Position numbers and translations under genes: made by a program | Assembly (NCBI GenBank): GCA_956465555.1 | Contig: OY101117.1 | Coordinates: 1,054,001 to 1,118,000 of the forward strand | Reading direction: 5' to 3' | Origin: Nitzschia sp. pyKryTriq1 | Lineage: Eukaryota; Bacillariophyta; Bacillariophyceae; Bacillariales; Bacillariaceae | Length of the DNA: 64,000 nt | Part shown: piece by piece, positions 1 to 12,432 of the stretch | Position numbering within the stretch: the first letter of the stretch is position 1 | Layout: every line of letters starts with the position of its first letter | Notes under the pieces: generated by a model | Told to the model about the DNA's origin: nothing | Database searches by the model: none | What the model saw: only the letters and a program-made list of their open reading frames with translations

Positions 1-1619
1 TCGAGCCTCTCCTCTACAATTTCTTCAATATCCCCGACATTGAGACCCTGTTCTTGCTCTTCGACTTCTGTATCCCCACTTTGTGCTTCTTTTGCAGCCT
101 CAACAAAATTAGCTATCGTCGTTGCAGCTTCTCGATTACCTTCTAACGACTTGTCAAGTTGCTCCTTGATCCATGTCCGAACGATCTCTCGAGCTTCTTG
201 GGATTCCTTCACGTTGTCGGTAGAAGCCATGCATCTTTCTGTTAATCTTGCAACTATCTTCTTCAAATCAGAGCGAAGGACTGCTGGATTCGAGACCGAT
301 GGCAATGATGATGATTCACCGCCCACCGAAGCCGAGGGTTCCGCGCATCCCTCGGGACCCTCCACTTGCCAAAGCTCAATAGAAGGTGTATCTAAAATTG
401 TTCGTCCAAGCCCATCCACTGATTCGCGAGCCTGTTGCCACACGGCAGAATCCAGGCCGTTCTTGTCGTCCAACACAGAACGCAACAACGTCTCGGCCTG
501 ATTCAGATGCGCCGATCGTTCCAAAGTTGCCTTCTTTTCACTCAATAGCAGTGTCAAATTGTCGACAACGTCTCTCAGCTTTTGTCGTGACTTTTGAAAA
601 TGTTCCATCCTTCGACTGGTCCGGTCTCGCAACCGAGTCAGTGTTTCAATTGATTGTGCTAGCGATGGTGGTGGTTCCAGCGGGACAGCGTCTTCCTCCA
701 CGACGACCGATTCTCCCTCACGGCTGGGCTCGCTGATAGCTGCTGGTATGAAATCATCTGGAACTGTAAGCTCTTTGAGAGGAATTATATACTCGGAAAG
801 TGTAACACATAGGGGCCACATGGTCAAATAAAGTGGCACGGCTAGGAGGACCATGAAACAAATTCTCCAGAAAATGCCGCTCGACAGAACTGGACTGCAG
901 AGTATTTTCTCTTTTACCGAGAGCATCTTTTCTTTTACCGAGTGATACCCATTCGCCATCGGTTGTGGCGCCTGTGCATCTTCCTGTGGTGCCTGAGGTT
1001 CCGAGTGGGCTGGAGCAACTTCCATGACAGTGGTAGTTTCCGTGCTAGGAGCAGCTGAAGCAGTGGCAGGGGGCTTTCCGTCAAAGAGACGACGACTGGA
1101 ATCATCACCAGCTGGCGGCACCAGAGGTGATCCTACCATTTCTGGATCTTGAGCCCTAGCCACAGCCTCAGGATCAGTGGACAACAAAGACGCTCTTCCC
1201 CTGGTGGATGCTCGAGGCGGCCTGGCGGAAGGTTTTGCGGCACCAGTGGACTTGGCGGCTGTTCGATCCACTCCATTCACGACGGAAGGCGTGTCCGTCT
1301 TTTTCGTCTTTCGTTCCGTCGTGGGTCGGGCCTTCTTGGATGCCTTTTCCTCTTCAGGAGGAGTCAGCCCGGTCGTTTCCTTGGATCGTCGGCGTTTTCG
1401 ACGACCCGAGCGCAACTTCATGTCTTTTTTAGCAGGCGAGGGCGATCCCATCAGGGGTTCTGGCTCTGGCTCTTCCATTTCTTCGTCGCCGGATTCCTCC
1501 TCCTCACCGTCAGACTCTTCTTCCATCATTTCGTCATCATCATCAATTGGCTCTTTGTCCTCCTCTTCCTCCGATTCTTCCGCTGGGCGCTTCCGGGAGG
1601 AGTTGCCGTTTCGTGGCAT
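1..1619 (-). CDS. SUN-like inner nuclear membrane protein, partial (3' end outside window)
   Basis: An uninterrupted frame of 539 codons runs from the ATG at 1617-1619 off the left edge. Residues 1-60 are very acidic. They are followed by a basic segment with KLRSGRRKRRR, a likely nuclear localisation signal, then a low-complexity Pro/Ala/Ser region with more Lys/Arg. One transmembrane helix lies at about residues 250-275 (IFWRICFMVLLAVPLYL...). A long, charged, coiled-coil-like region follows (from about 310) and continues to the edge. A nucleoplasmic basic N-terminus, one membrane span and a perinuclear coiled coil is the layout of SUN-domain proteins, which anchor the nuclear lamina side of LINC complexes. 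The SUN domain itself would lie beyond the window, so the family call is inference. A different single-pass nuclear-envelope or ER protein is possible. No intron was needed. Confidence 0.6.
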   Translation of the reverse strand, partial: MPRNGNSSRKRPAEESEEEEDKEPIDDDDEMMEEESDGEEEESGDEEMEEPEPEPLMGSPSPAKKDMKLRSGRRKRRRSKETTGLTPPEEEKASKKARPTTERKTKKTDTPSVVNGVDRTAAKSTGAAKPSARPPRASTRGRASLLSTDPEAVARAQDPEMVGSPLVPPAGDDSSRRLFDGKPPATASAAPSTETTTVMEVAPAHSEPQAPQEDAQAPQPMANGYHSVKEKMLSVKEKILCSPVLSSGIFWRICFMVLLAVPLYLTMWPLCVTLSEYIIPLKELTVPDDFIPAAISEPSREGESVVVEEDAVPLEPPPSLAQSIETLTRLRDRTSRRMEHFQKSRQKLRDVVDNLTLLLSEKKATLERSAHLNQAETLLRSVLDDKNGLDSAVWQQARESVDGLGRTILDTPSIELWQVEGPEGCAEPSASVGGESSSLPSVSNPAVLRSDLKKIVARLTERCMASTDNVKESQEAREIVRTWIKEQLDKSLEGNREAATTIANFVEAAKEAQSGDTEVEEQEQGLNVGDIEEIVEERL

Positions 1620-2527
1620 GATGCTAGCTGGCTAACCCGGATCGGTGAATGAAGAATCAATGAAGGGGCGGTTGGGTGAACACACAGATTGATTGACTAC
1701 CGATACAGAGGAATCGATGGGTGGAAAGTGTGCCTGCCGTTGGAAAGACTACCTACAGTATAAGAGTAGTATTTTGTGACTGTTATGCAGTGTACGATGT
1801 GGAGCAGGAGGGAAGAGCCACTACAACTGGCTACAGTAAGTTTTCTCAAAGTGACGACCTTGCTTTGTCCATGGTCGGGTCGGAGGTCGGAGGCCGGCGC
1901 TGCGGCTGCGCATCTGTTCATTTTTTTTTATCACGTGAAAACAATTACACAGTAGAACTTGCAACAACTTGTACGTGGAAGATCTTCATGGATGTGATAC
2001 ACAGTAATGGTCATGGTCCGTCCCGCCTACCGTACCGGTAGTCTACAAGTAGACTCTACTGTGAATGTAGTCGAAAAATAATCTACCATAAAATCTACTA
2101 ACAATAACACGGGGTTCTCATCTCAGAAATCGTACAAGTCGGTGCGCTCTCACCCCTTTTGGACGCGAAATGCGTCAAGTCGGTTGGAGAGCCGAAAGCA
2201 CACGGTGGGCACGCGGTGTCAACAAGTCGCGAAACACAACAGTAGCTAGTATTATGATGCATCTCGTAGCAGTACTTGTACAACTACTTGTACTTGTACT
2301 TGTACTCGTCTCTACTCTAGCTAGAGCTACTAGCTAGTAGTAGAGTAGAGAGCTGAGGTAATTTAGTAACTACTGTCACTCTAGTAGTACTAAGTACTAT
2401 ATCGTAAAGCAGCGAAGTACTAGTACTACTACACTCTGTGGCTGCTTTACGATATTACAAGTACTGACTAAAAATAATTCTAGAGAGTCGCTAGCTTGCT
2501 CGCTGATGGCACTACACAGTACTACTA
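1620..2527. other. Intergenic, AGTAC/CTAG-rich
   Basis: No convincing gene is visible. The stretch is rich in short TACT, CTAG and GTAC words, for example the TTGTAC triple near 2284-2310. It also contains a perfect 15-bp inverted repeat (listed separately). Confidence 0.6.
2399..2455. repeat. Perfect 15-bp inverted repeat (hairpin)
   Basis: Left arm ATATCGTAAAGCAGC (2399-2413) and right arm GCTGCTTTACGATAT (2441-2455) are exact reverse complements around a 27-nt loop rich in GTACTAGTAC. Transcribed, this would be a stable hairpin. It could equally be the remnant of a short foldback element. Confidence 0.75.
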
Positions 2528-3054
2528 CTATGTGGCTTGTTCATCCTGCTTGAGACGACGGGCTTCTTCTTTTTGATAGGCATCTTCCTCTGCCATTTGC
2601 TTGCTTGATCTCGTATTCGGTCAGCAGTGGTAGGTATTCCCTCCGGCGGTACTAGCTGCTCAATGATGGATGAGGCTTCTTTCGTTTTGCTGCTGGTATT
2701 GTTCTTCTTCCCCCTGTTGAAAGCTAGCAGTATTCTTCCTCTGACGATGATGAGAGATTTTTCCTTTTGAGGAATGCTTCTCCTGGAGTAGCTGCAATGC
2801 CTGGACTCGGATCGGGCAGAATGATTTCTTCTTCGTTGTCATCCTCATCATTGTCGTCGTCAATATCATCCTCATTATTCTTCACCACCAGTGCGGCTTC
2901 TGGAGGTGGTTGCGCTGTGTCATTTCCTCTGCTCTCTCGTTGTGCTGCTTCTGCTGATTTGACAGCAACAGGAATGCGCGGTGCTTTCTTTTATGTTTCT
3001 TTGGGTGCCATTTGCTGTTCCTCGAGAAGAAGCTTGGCATGGAATAAAATTCGT
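2528..3054 (-). pseudogene. Broken acidic protein gene (relic)
   Basis: On the minus strand a protein-like frame (PPPEAALVVKNNEDDIDDDN..., then EEEIILPDPSPGIAATPGE...) ends at 2724. It is interrupted once upstream by an in-frame stop after APKET. Coding-like sequence continues in other frames downstream, ending in a charged helix (EDAYQKEEARRLKQDEQAT) with a stop at 2528-2530. No GT-AG pair was found that would join these pieces cleanly. I read it as a decayed copy or fragment of an acidic, low-complexity diatom protein of unknown function. It could also be a real gene with an intron I did not recognise. Confidence 0.35.
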
Positions 3055-4278
3055 GGGGCCGCCGTATGAAGATTCTCACGTGCTGCTGCTGCTGCTGCTG
3101 CTGCTGTTACCGTCGTCCTTTATCATGACGAGCATTATTGTTATTGCGTTGGTGTGAATTGTTTTGTCGAAAAATGCGATGAAAACGAGCGACGCGGAGG
3201 TCGATTTGCGGCGCACAGACAGTACGGTACAGTAGAATTTTTTTCAACTACACAGTAGTGCGTGAACGTTTTGAGGGGTTGTGAACGTGCGTGTTGTTAT
3301 CGTGCAGCGTCTGTTCTTTGTCGGGTAGAATAAAACGTCGCAAAAGGCGACGAAACGAGCGACGCGGCGGTAGATTTATTTTTCAGCTACCGTCCGAAAT
3401 CTACTTTCTTCAGTCACCGTAGACCTATTTCTACATACGGGAAATCCGCATCTGGTAGAAAAGTACGACTTCGGTAGATTTTTCAGGGTTATGTACCGGT
3501 ACCAGTACCCATGAAATGAATGTCTCACGTTGACACAACATACCTACTCATTCGGGTCGGGTGGGTCGGCAGGGACGGGACCGACGACCGACGACGTTGC
3601 CGCGCCGGCCGGCCGCAGCGGGGACTTTGTTTTCTTGCTTTGTGTTGTTCGTTTGCCTGTCGTCAAGAAGTGCGTGGGACCCATCCGATCCAAGATCAGC
3701 ATTGCATTGGAGAGCCACCGAAGATTTTTTCTTTCGAACTTCATCCGTTACTTCCGAAGCGCGCGTGCCACCTCGGAATACTCATCTAAGTAGCTTAGAT
3801 ATACATGCAACGGCATAACGACGGAACAGCCGAATTTGTACGTTGGTTCGATGGGGTTTCGAAAGGACGGGCGCGAAGAGTTTGATTTATCTACGGTCAT
3901 GTAGAAATGTATGCAGCGTGATAATAATCGATATCGACGGGAAAAAACTGCCGCGCCTGCAGTCACGGCAGGGGCTCGATAGTAACAACAGATACTGTAC
4001 CTGGTATCGTACTTGTAGAGCGTCGTCTCCTCTTTCATGATCATCATCATCATCACCTTCATACACGCTCTTTTCGCATCTCTTTTTGCTTTCTGCGAGA
4101 GAGAAAGAAACAGAGACACAGAGAAACTCACGACGGAGTTGCTATAGGTGTGGCCTTGAGAGTGGGAGTGACATCTATCTACAGTCAGTAGTTGGAATCA
4201 TCATTGTAGTTGGAGAGAGACCAGAGCGTTGTTATTTGGCTCACGTAGTAGTATCACAACAACAACAACAACAACAAC
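3055..4278. other. Intergenic region upstream of the membrane protein gene
   Basis: No gene is supported. It holds a (GCT)8 run at 3081-3106. It also holds a diverged repeated phrase (GAAAACGAGCGACGCGGAGG at about 3181, and GAAACGAGCGACGCGGCGG at about 3352), a GTAC-rich patch at 3493-3510, and a (CAA)n run at 4259-4278 that abuts the next start codon and probably lies in its 5' UTR. Confidence 0.6.
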
Positions 4279-7200
4279 ATGTCGTCCAATACCATGAAAC
4301 TTCTCGCAGTATTGTGCATGGGAGGAACAGTACCGGTGTCGGTAGTCGATGCTAAACTGGCAGATCGATCAAGACTTGTCCAGGCCCTATACGAATCGGG
4401 GCGCTATGACCGTTTCCATGATAACGGGCGCCCGATTGAAGGACCTAGCTACAGGGCAACGCGCTTTGATGCCGAAATGGAAGTAGAAAGGCGCTTTCAG
4501 GCCGAACAGAAAAAGAAATCCAGGAGGAAGGCCCAGCAAAAGCCAGCAACATGGAAGATGGAGATGCCAGAAAAGAAGGTAAACGACGAAGCACCCAAGG
4601 GCGACGTCCAAATGTTCCGCAAGCGGGAAGACGCCTTTGAAACAAACGAGGGAGAGGATGGGGATCGTCAGCTTTCGTCGCAGCTGACTGGTTGCTGCTA
4701 TAACTACAAGAACTACTATGCTGCTGACCTCTGTGCGATGTACGGAAACGACTGCGAAAGTGGTGAAACCCCATCGCATGACGATGGCGACGGTGAGTGT
4801 CAACAAGACGGTCTTTCTTTTATTGGAGTTTCCTTCTCCGTCAACACCGCTAGTGGAAACCCCTACTCCTATCAGCTATGCGATCAGTTTCCTATGGAAA
4901 ACATTATTGACCGTGGATACGACTATGTTATGAGTATGGACGAGGACGGTTGGCTTGTCGGTGGAGGATACAAGACCTTTGACTACTCTGGAAAGATGCC
5001 GTAAGTGCCTCTGAATGCCTGCCTTGAGTGTTGCTTTGTTCAGTTATGGTACGTTGAGACTAACGCCGTCATTTTGTGATTCAAAGTTATATTGATTCTT
5101 CGCACACGGAATTGGTCCGTGTTGGTAACATGAACCCTGATGCTGGTGGTACTTCCATTGACCAGGTTTATGCCGCCATGGAGTCCGTGTCGTTCCCTCC
5201 GTTTTCCATCTTCCCCGAGTACCTCAAGGGTGGAGGTGGCCACCATTCTGGAGACAACGATGACGATGATGTGCCGTCTGCTGATATTACATTGATCGTC
5301 TCCATTGTTGAAACCTACGATGACGGAGACTCGTACTCTGATTACGAATACTTTTTGGATGATCTTTTCAATGCCATGGAAAGTGCAGGTGGTGGTCCTT
5401 GTATGGATGATCACGACACAGATCCTCACGTCTCCATGGCTCGTGGAGTCAAGTTCTGGTCGGGTTACCATCAATCGCAATTCATGTATCAGACCAACTT
5501 GGAGATATCCGTCTGGCAAGCCATGTACCCCTACGGAACGCCCATCGGGTCAGGTGGCTACGCCGCCTTCCCTCCAGGACACACAGGAACCAAGCAGTTT
5601 GTTGGATATGGTAATTTGTACTTCTTTTTCGATCGTGCCAACATCACAAAAGCTTTTAGTCCCAATCGCGATTTGACCAACAGTGAGAGTTACTATGCCA
5701 AGCTTTTCATGAAGACAGACGTGTCTCAGTTCTATTCGAGTACTACTTCGGTCAGCTTTGACTACGCTGGCTCCAATGATGGTAGCGACTACGAGCACAA
5801 TCCATACTCATGGAGCGCGAGAATGGCCAAACACGACATGACTGACGGATGGGAACTTCCACCCAATTGTCTCCAAGAAGGAGAGACGTTCTTTGGAATT
5901 CCCCTATCGCGTACCTCGGAGTCCAAATTGCAAAGCTCTTCGTCTTTCCAAGAGCAATTCGACTTTGAATATTTGGCCGACAGAAACGGTACTTATATCA
6001 CATCTTTTGGTACCAACCACGGTTGGCTGATTGGAGAGGAACTTGGAAATGCAGTCGGTTCTATTGTCGACAAGGATACCGCCCACATTCCTATCTTCTA
6101 CACCGGAACAACGAATGCGAAGCTGGTAAGTGCCACTTATGGTGTGGCGCGTGATAACACGATGATTTTGGAAGCTAACCTCAATTGCCTTCGCCTCAAT
6201 CATACTACAGGGTGGAATTTCTATGAGTGACTTGATCAAGGTCGCACAAAACATCGACTTTGGTACTCTTTACATCAAGCCTGCCTTTGTCTTCATTGAC
6301 GAGGACGGTCACGCGAAGCTGCAGTTTGAAGCGGATACCTCATCTGCTATGGGTTATCTCTACGATACTTTGTGCAAGCAGCTCGGTATTGCGTGGAACT
6401 ACGATTCGCCATCTAACAAGTTGGGAGTGTACACCAACTGTGCTATGCACGCCGCTGGTGATCGTGCTTCTTATGGCTGTGGCCCAGATGGGACCGGCCA
6501 AGGTGGATTCTGTCCACAGATGACCCTTGCCTATGCTCCTAGATTCAACTCAGAGGAAGCGGCTGCTGCCTACCTTGATCGTAGCAACAACTACGTTGAC
6601 TACTGGCGCTCGCTTTACCCTTCTGGGGTTGCTGTCGGTACCACCAAATTCTGTCCCAACGGAGGATGCCTTGCGCTTTTCCTGAATCGTCTCGATGTCT
6701 ACGAAGTGTTCAAGCCTGATTTGGGTGGATCTTGGGTTCAGTACAACGGTGCCTCCATGCCTCCCACAGTCTCGCCCGCCCCTACTTGGAAGGGAGGATG
6801 TGACGAGCCACACAACTTTCACTTGGACAAGTGTTTCCGCAAACGCTACAAACCAAAAGCCTCTGCTGTTGCTTGGGATGCTCTTGGATCTGTCGGTCAG
6901 TTCTCCGTCATGCTCGTTGTCTTCATGGCGGTAACGTTGTCCATTTCTATTTTCCTAGCCCGAGCAAGAAAGAAGAGAAGGCGAGGCGAAAGTTACCTCG
7001 GCTTCTTCTTCCGAGACCTTACTCGAAAACGCAGAAAGAAGAAGAGGCGAAAGGGTACTGGTCTGGAAGAAAGTATGCTTGACAGTGCTAGTCGGAAATC
7101 GAAATCAAGCAAACGGGGTTCGTCTCGATCCCGCAGCAAGTCTCGACGTCGAAGCAAGTCTTCCTCGGGTAAGAGCCGAGACGGAAGCAAGTCTCGAACT

Positions 7201-7359
7201 CTCCGACCGGTACCTCTGGCGCCGGGCAGTGTCTCTGGAAAAAGCAAGAGCCGAGGTCGCTCCAGTTCCCGCCGGCGGGAAGAAAAAGACGGAGGCGTCT
7301 TTGATATCACAGCGACAAATCCCCAAGAAGACAGTGACAAACGACAACAATTGGTGTAG
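4279..7359 (+). CDS. Large secreted/type I membrane protein with Ser/Arg-rich cytosolic tail
   Basis: Three exons: 4279-5000, 5087-6125 and 6211-7359. The introns of 86 and 85 nt begin GTAAGT and end AG, each with a CTAAC-type branch point. They give a 969-aa protein. It has a signal peptide (residues 1-26, ending VSVVDA), then a Lys/Glu-rich stretch, then a long luminal region with many Tyr, Gly and paired Cys that seems to contain repeated modules. One transmembrane helix (QFSVMLVVFMAVTLSISIFL) is followed by a very basic tail full of SRSRSKSRRR-like repeats. Type I topology with a Ser/Arg/Lys tail recalls diatom membrane proteins of the silica-vesicle or cell-surface kind, but I recognise no named family. 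The tail offers many Ser sites for phosphorylation. Function unknown. Confidence 0.85.
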
Positions 7360-7623
7360 ATTGCGTTTTGGAAGCGCTACTCGCTTATTTCCGTCCGTCC
7401 ATTGTTTGTTCGCCATTCAAAAAAAGCATATTTATCATTCATGTTCATTAAAAAGAAGTTCTCAATTCATTTCACTATTAATCAACCGCTCTACTCTAGA
7501 TTAGCAATGATTGAGATGAAAATCGTGTGTGGTTTACTAGCTAGACCAGTACAAAGTCGTTGAATCGACTTTTACTGTACATCTCTATTGTTTTTTAAAT
7601 AATGTATTCGTTGTTAGGTTGCT

Positions 7624-9219
7624 TTAGCTGAGGAATGATTCTTGTATGAAGTCGAACACACCAAGTTTTTCGGCGCCTTGTTCTAGAATCAAAGTACCGG
7701 CAGCCTTCCACATAGACCCGAGAGAAAGCTTCCCGAAGGGAACCATAGGTTTTGTTATGAGCTGCTGCGACTCGTCACCGTATCTTTGACCCCATACCAT
7801 CAAGGGTGGCAACACCAAGAAGAGAGTACTGACACCAAAAGCACCTCCGTAGTCAAGTGCGCTGTAGAAGATCTCTGGATCTCCCAGTGCAAGCGCCAGA
7901 GGCGGCAAAAAGACAAGCAGGAACAACGGTGCCTTCCATTTTTCGTATATGGGACCGTCTCTGGGGAGATTCATCACGTCGGTCAAGGCGTCCAACAGTC
8001 CATATACGAAACCTATTAGACTGGTGACAATTGCAAGTGACGAAAATGTCGATACAAGGTTTCCGAGAAGGGGGCCTCTTCCTTCGCCGCTTTGCAGAAG
8101 GGCCATCGGGTCGACGTTTGCAAGATCTGCTCCCTGCACATTTCCAAGAACCACCGCATTCCAAGCAACAAACATGAGTGTGGGCAGAGTGGTCCCAATC
8201 ACGATGGCCTGCTTAATCTTTTTCCTATCTCCCTCCAATTGCTTGACCACGGTCGGTACAATGTTTTGGTAGACGAGCGAAAGAAAAATGATAGGGAAGG
8301 CATTTGCAACATTCTCTGGGTGCTGATTGGAGATGTCAACGAGCGAAGCGAAATCAGCAGTTGTCGCACCAAGCACCACAATACCAAGGAATGCTGCACC
8401 CAAAACGAGGACGAACAGACTATTTGCCTTCTCAACAAGTGACGGTGATGCTCCATACAGACCCAAGCCACAAGTGCCAGCAAAGAGAACTTGGCCGATA
8501 CCAGGTACATTGCTGATGCCATCGAGACCAAGCCCACTCAATCCACCATCCAAATTAACACCTCCCTGAGCAATGTAGGCAACCATCAACGCATAGTGAA
8601 GGAAAAAGTACGCGACACTCCCAATCTTGCTCCAGACTGGGCCCAGCGTTTGTGCATAAAGATCAAGCATTCCCTGACCGGGCTTCCCGGATTGTCCGAG
8701 TCGATTGATGGACAGTTCAGCAATCAACAGTCCAGACATTGTCATGTAGAGCCATCCGATGCCCATCGCAGCTGTTGATGGCAAAAAACCAACTGGTGCA
8801 GTTGCGCTCGGTAGTGCGAGAATACCAGCGCCAACCATAGTTCCTGCCACGAGAGTTGCGGCACCCACCACTGAGCCAGAGGAATGCTCGGCCTTGACTC
8901 CTTGTTCGGATTTGTTGTACTGGATAGAGCTGAACATTCTGGAAACTTCGCCCGAGTCGTATTCTGGGAACACGATGCGACTGTCGTCCACTTTGCCAAT
9001 CTTTTCTGCAATTTTCTCCATCAAACTCTCCGAAGCTTGGCTGTCCTCGGGGCCAGTGTAGGCTCGCAGCGGGGAACTTCGGAATATCACAGGAGTTGTC
9101 GGTCCTGGCAACCTCGTCGAAAGTGCCGATACTTCTGTACGATGGATCGTTGTTGCAACGAAGATGGCGGCTGTTGAGGCAGCCAAGGTGCTACCGCATA
9201 TTGATCGTTTTACGGGCAT
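7624..9219 (-). CDS. Aromatic amino acid (tyrosine/tryptophan) permease-type transporter
   Basis: Single exon, 531 aa. The N-terminal ~115 residues look like an organelle-targeting extension (a hydrophobic start up to VSALS, then a Ser/Pro/Arg-rich stretch). From about residue 120 there are 10-11 membrane helices. The first carries GTMVGAGILALPSATAPVG, the unwound-helix signature of the hydroxy/aromatic amino acid permease family (TyrP/Mtr/TnaB) within the APC superfamily. These carriers are proton symporters for Tyr or Trp. In plants and algae, bacterial-type members are usually plastid proteins, so a plastid-envelope location is likely here, though the Phe of the usual diatom motif is replaced by Leu. 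The gene is convergent with the upstream membrane protein gene, with 264 bp between the ends. Substrate cannot be read from the sequence. Confidence 0.85.
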   Translation of the reverse strand: MPVKRSICGSTLAASTAAIFVATTIHRTEVSALSTRLPGPTTPVIFRSSPLRAYTGPEDSQASESLMEKIAEKIGKVDDSRIVFPEYDSGEVSRMFSSIQYNKSEQGVKAEHSSGSVVGAATLVAGTMVGAGILALPSATAPVGFLPSTAAMGIGWLYMTMSGLLIAELSINRLGQSGKPGQGMLDLYAQTLGPVWSKIGSVAYFFLHYALMVAYIAQGGVNLDGGLSGLGLDGISNVPGIGQVLFAGTCGLGLYGASPSLVEKANSLFVLVLGAAFLGIVVLGATTADFASLVDISNQHPENVANAFPIIFLSLVYQNIVPTVVKQLEGDRKKIKQAIVIGTTLPTLMFVAWNAVVLGNVQGADLANVDPMALLQSGEGRGPLLGNLVSTFSSLAIVTSLIGFVYGLLDALTDVMNLPRDGPIYEKWKAPLFLLVFLPPLALALGDPEIFYSALDYGGAFGVSTLFLVLPPLMVWGQRYGDESQQLITKPMVPFGKLSLGSMWKAAGTLILEQGAEKLGVFDFIQESFLS

Positions 9220-9910
9220 CTCTGTGGTTGTACAAACTTTTGTGAATTGAGGAAAGAAATGTGTTATCTATTCGACGTTACGGGAGTTGGTCTGGGATCT
9301 CTTTGCGCTTTGTGTCACTGACTTGGACTAGGAAACACGCCCACAGAAGTTTAATCAGCTTGTACCGGTACTCCGATCCTGATGGCAGAATGATATCTGA
9401 GAAGATGATGAGTTAGAAAAAGCAACGTGGTGGGATTATTTTTCTTCTTTCTTTTTCGCCTTCCAACGCGCGCCTCCTCACCGGCTATTTTTTTCGTCCT
9501 TTATCGCCGTACTTTATGTACAGCAGGGGCAATAATCGAAAAGCTTGCCACGCACGCAAGCCCGCATGGCGCCAGAGAGAGCGAGAGACAAATATTCGGG
9601 GGATGCAGATGACACCCCTCTCAGGGCACCCCATCCCCCGACAGAACGCAAACCGCCCCGACGCTGAGGAGAGCAGAGAGCGAGACTATGATGTATGGTA
9701 CTCTCTACGAGTACTACTACTGTAGAGAGCATCTGTCTCTGGCTAGCCTATAGGGAGAAGCTAAGTACTCTTCTGTCTGGTCTCACAAGTATGTGTAAAT
9801 TCCACACTTTGTGGAAGATTATTACTCGTAATAGATAATGGAATCTTCATGACACGTGCGGATGCTGAGACTGCTCCGCTCCGGCAAACAAGCTCAGCTC
9901 CTCATAAGAC
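9220..9910. other. Intergenic
   Basis: The 5' flank of the permease gene and 3' flank of GCN5. It holds one short GTACCGGTAC at about 9363, a T-rich tract near 9435-9500 and AG-rich sequence at 9580-9690. No gene is supported. Confidence 0.6.
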
Positions 9911-11608
<1,698 letters not shown>

Positions 11609-12432
11609 CGTGAACTTTATTATGAAAGAACGACTGCTAAATGGTTACATACACTACTCTTGGGTTTGGTGCTGTTGTCAAGTGTCGCCCCATAGTATAA
11701 GCATAGAGGAGTCCCAGTATCTTCCTTTGATTGTTGATTTCATCCGCAATCCTGTACCGGTACGGTACAGTCGTACTTGTACCGGTAGCTAATGTACTGT
11801 ACATTTGACCTCCGCTGAAAGACAGCGCTCAGACCTCCGAGCTCATCCAGCCCACCGACCGCCCGCCCCCGCTGCACCGAATTTCAGGGGACAATCCTGG
11901 ATCAGCCCCCATTTAGTCCTCTCCCCTCTAGTGATGGGCGGGCGCGCGCGCGGGCAGACCAGGGGCAGACCCAACACGCAAGCAAGAACCGTGGGCCTAT
12001 TCGTACAGTATCACACAGTAAAGATTTACGTCCATAGTACATACGGTACCGGTATGCGTCATTCCCAATCCGTGCGTCTCACAACATCGATGCCCTCCCC
12101 CGCGACACCAGATAAACCACCACCAACACAGCAACAAAACGCAAAATTTGCAAGCTGCGTAACGGTTTTCTTCGAACAACCAAGACGACTGCTGCCCCCG
12201 GTTCAGGGCAAAATAAAAGGTATCTTTCTAGGCTACTAGTACCGCTCAGGTACCAGTCTGGAGGGCTGTGTGAATCTCAGCAGAAAGTCTTCTACAACAT
12301 TCGACGTACTTGTAGTCTCCCTCTCTGGCGAGCGGCGGTCGGTCTGCCTTGACAAATCCAAGCAGGCAGTTCGCTGGAAAGTGCGAGAAATAGCTAAACT
12401 GTATTATTAAAAGATGTTACAGGTTGAAGAGT
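11609..12432. other. Intergenic
   Basis: Holds a GTAC-rich cluster (11753-11802), a GC-rich patch with (GC)n at 11939-11955, and pyrimidine-rich sequence. Open frames here lack coding character. No gene is supported. Confidence 0.6.
11753..11802. repeat. GTAC-rich palindromic cluster
   Basis: Overlapping ACCGGT, GGTAC and GTAC words, 150-200 bp upstream of the GCN5 start. Same type as the other clusters listed. Confidence 0.7.

Noticed and set aside
3081-3106. Short (GCT)n and other trinucleotide runs as a possible CRISPR-like or satellite array.
   Set aside because: Simple microsatellites with no spacers.
3748-4131. A 127-aa minus-strand frame upstream of the membrane protein gene.
   Set aside because: Low-complexity start (poly-Met/Ile), no homology features, lies in AT/GAT-rich promoter DNA.
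5040-5519. A 159-aa minus-strand frame inside the membrane protein gene.
   Set aside because: Antisense to a well-supported exon with a proper splice site.
11805-12239. A 144-aa frame between GCN5 and the small plastid gene.
   Set aside because: Pro/Arg/Gln-rich, GC-skewed, no conserved pattern, alternative start codon only.
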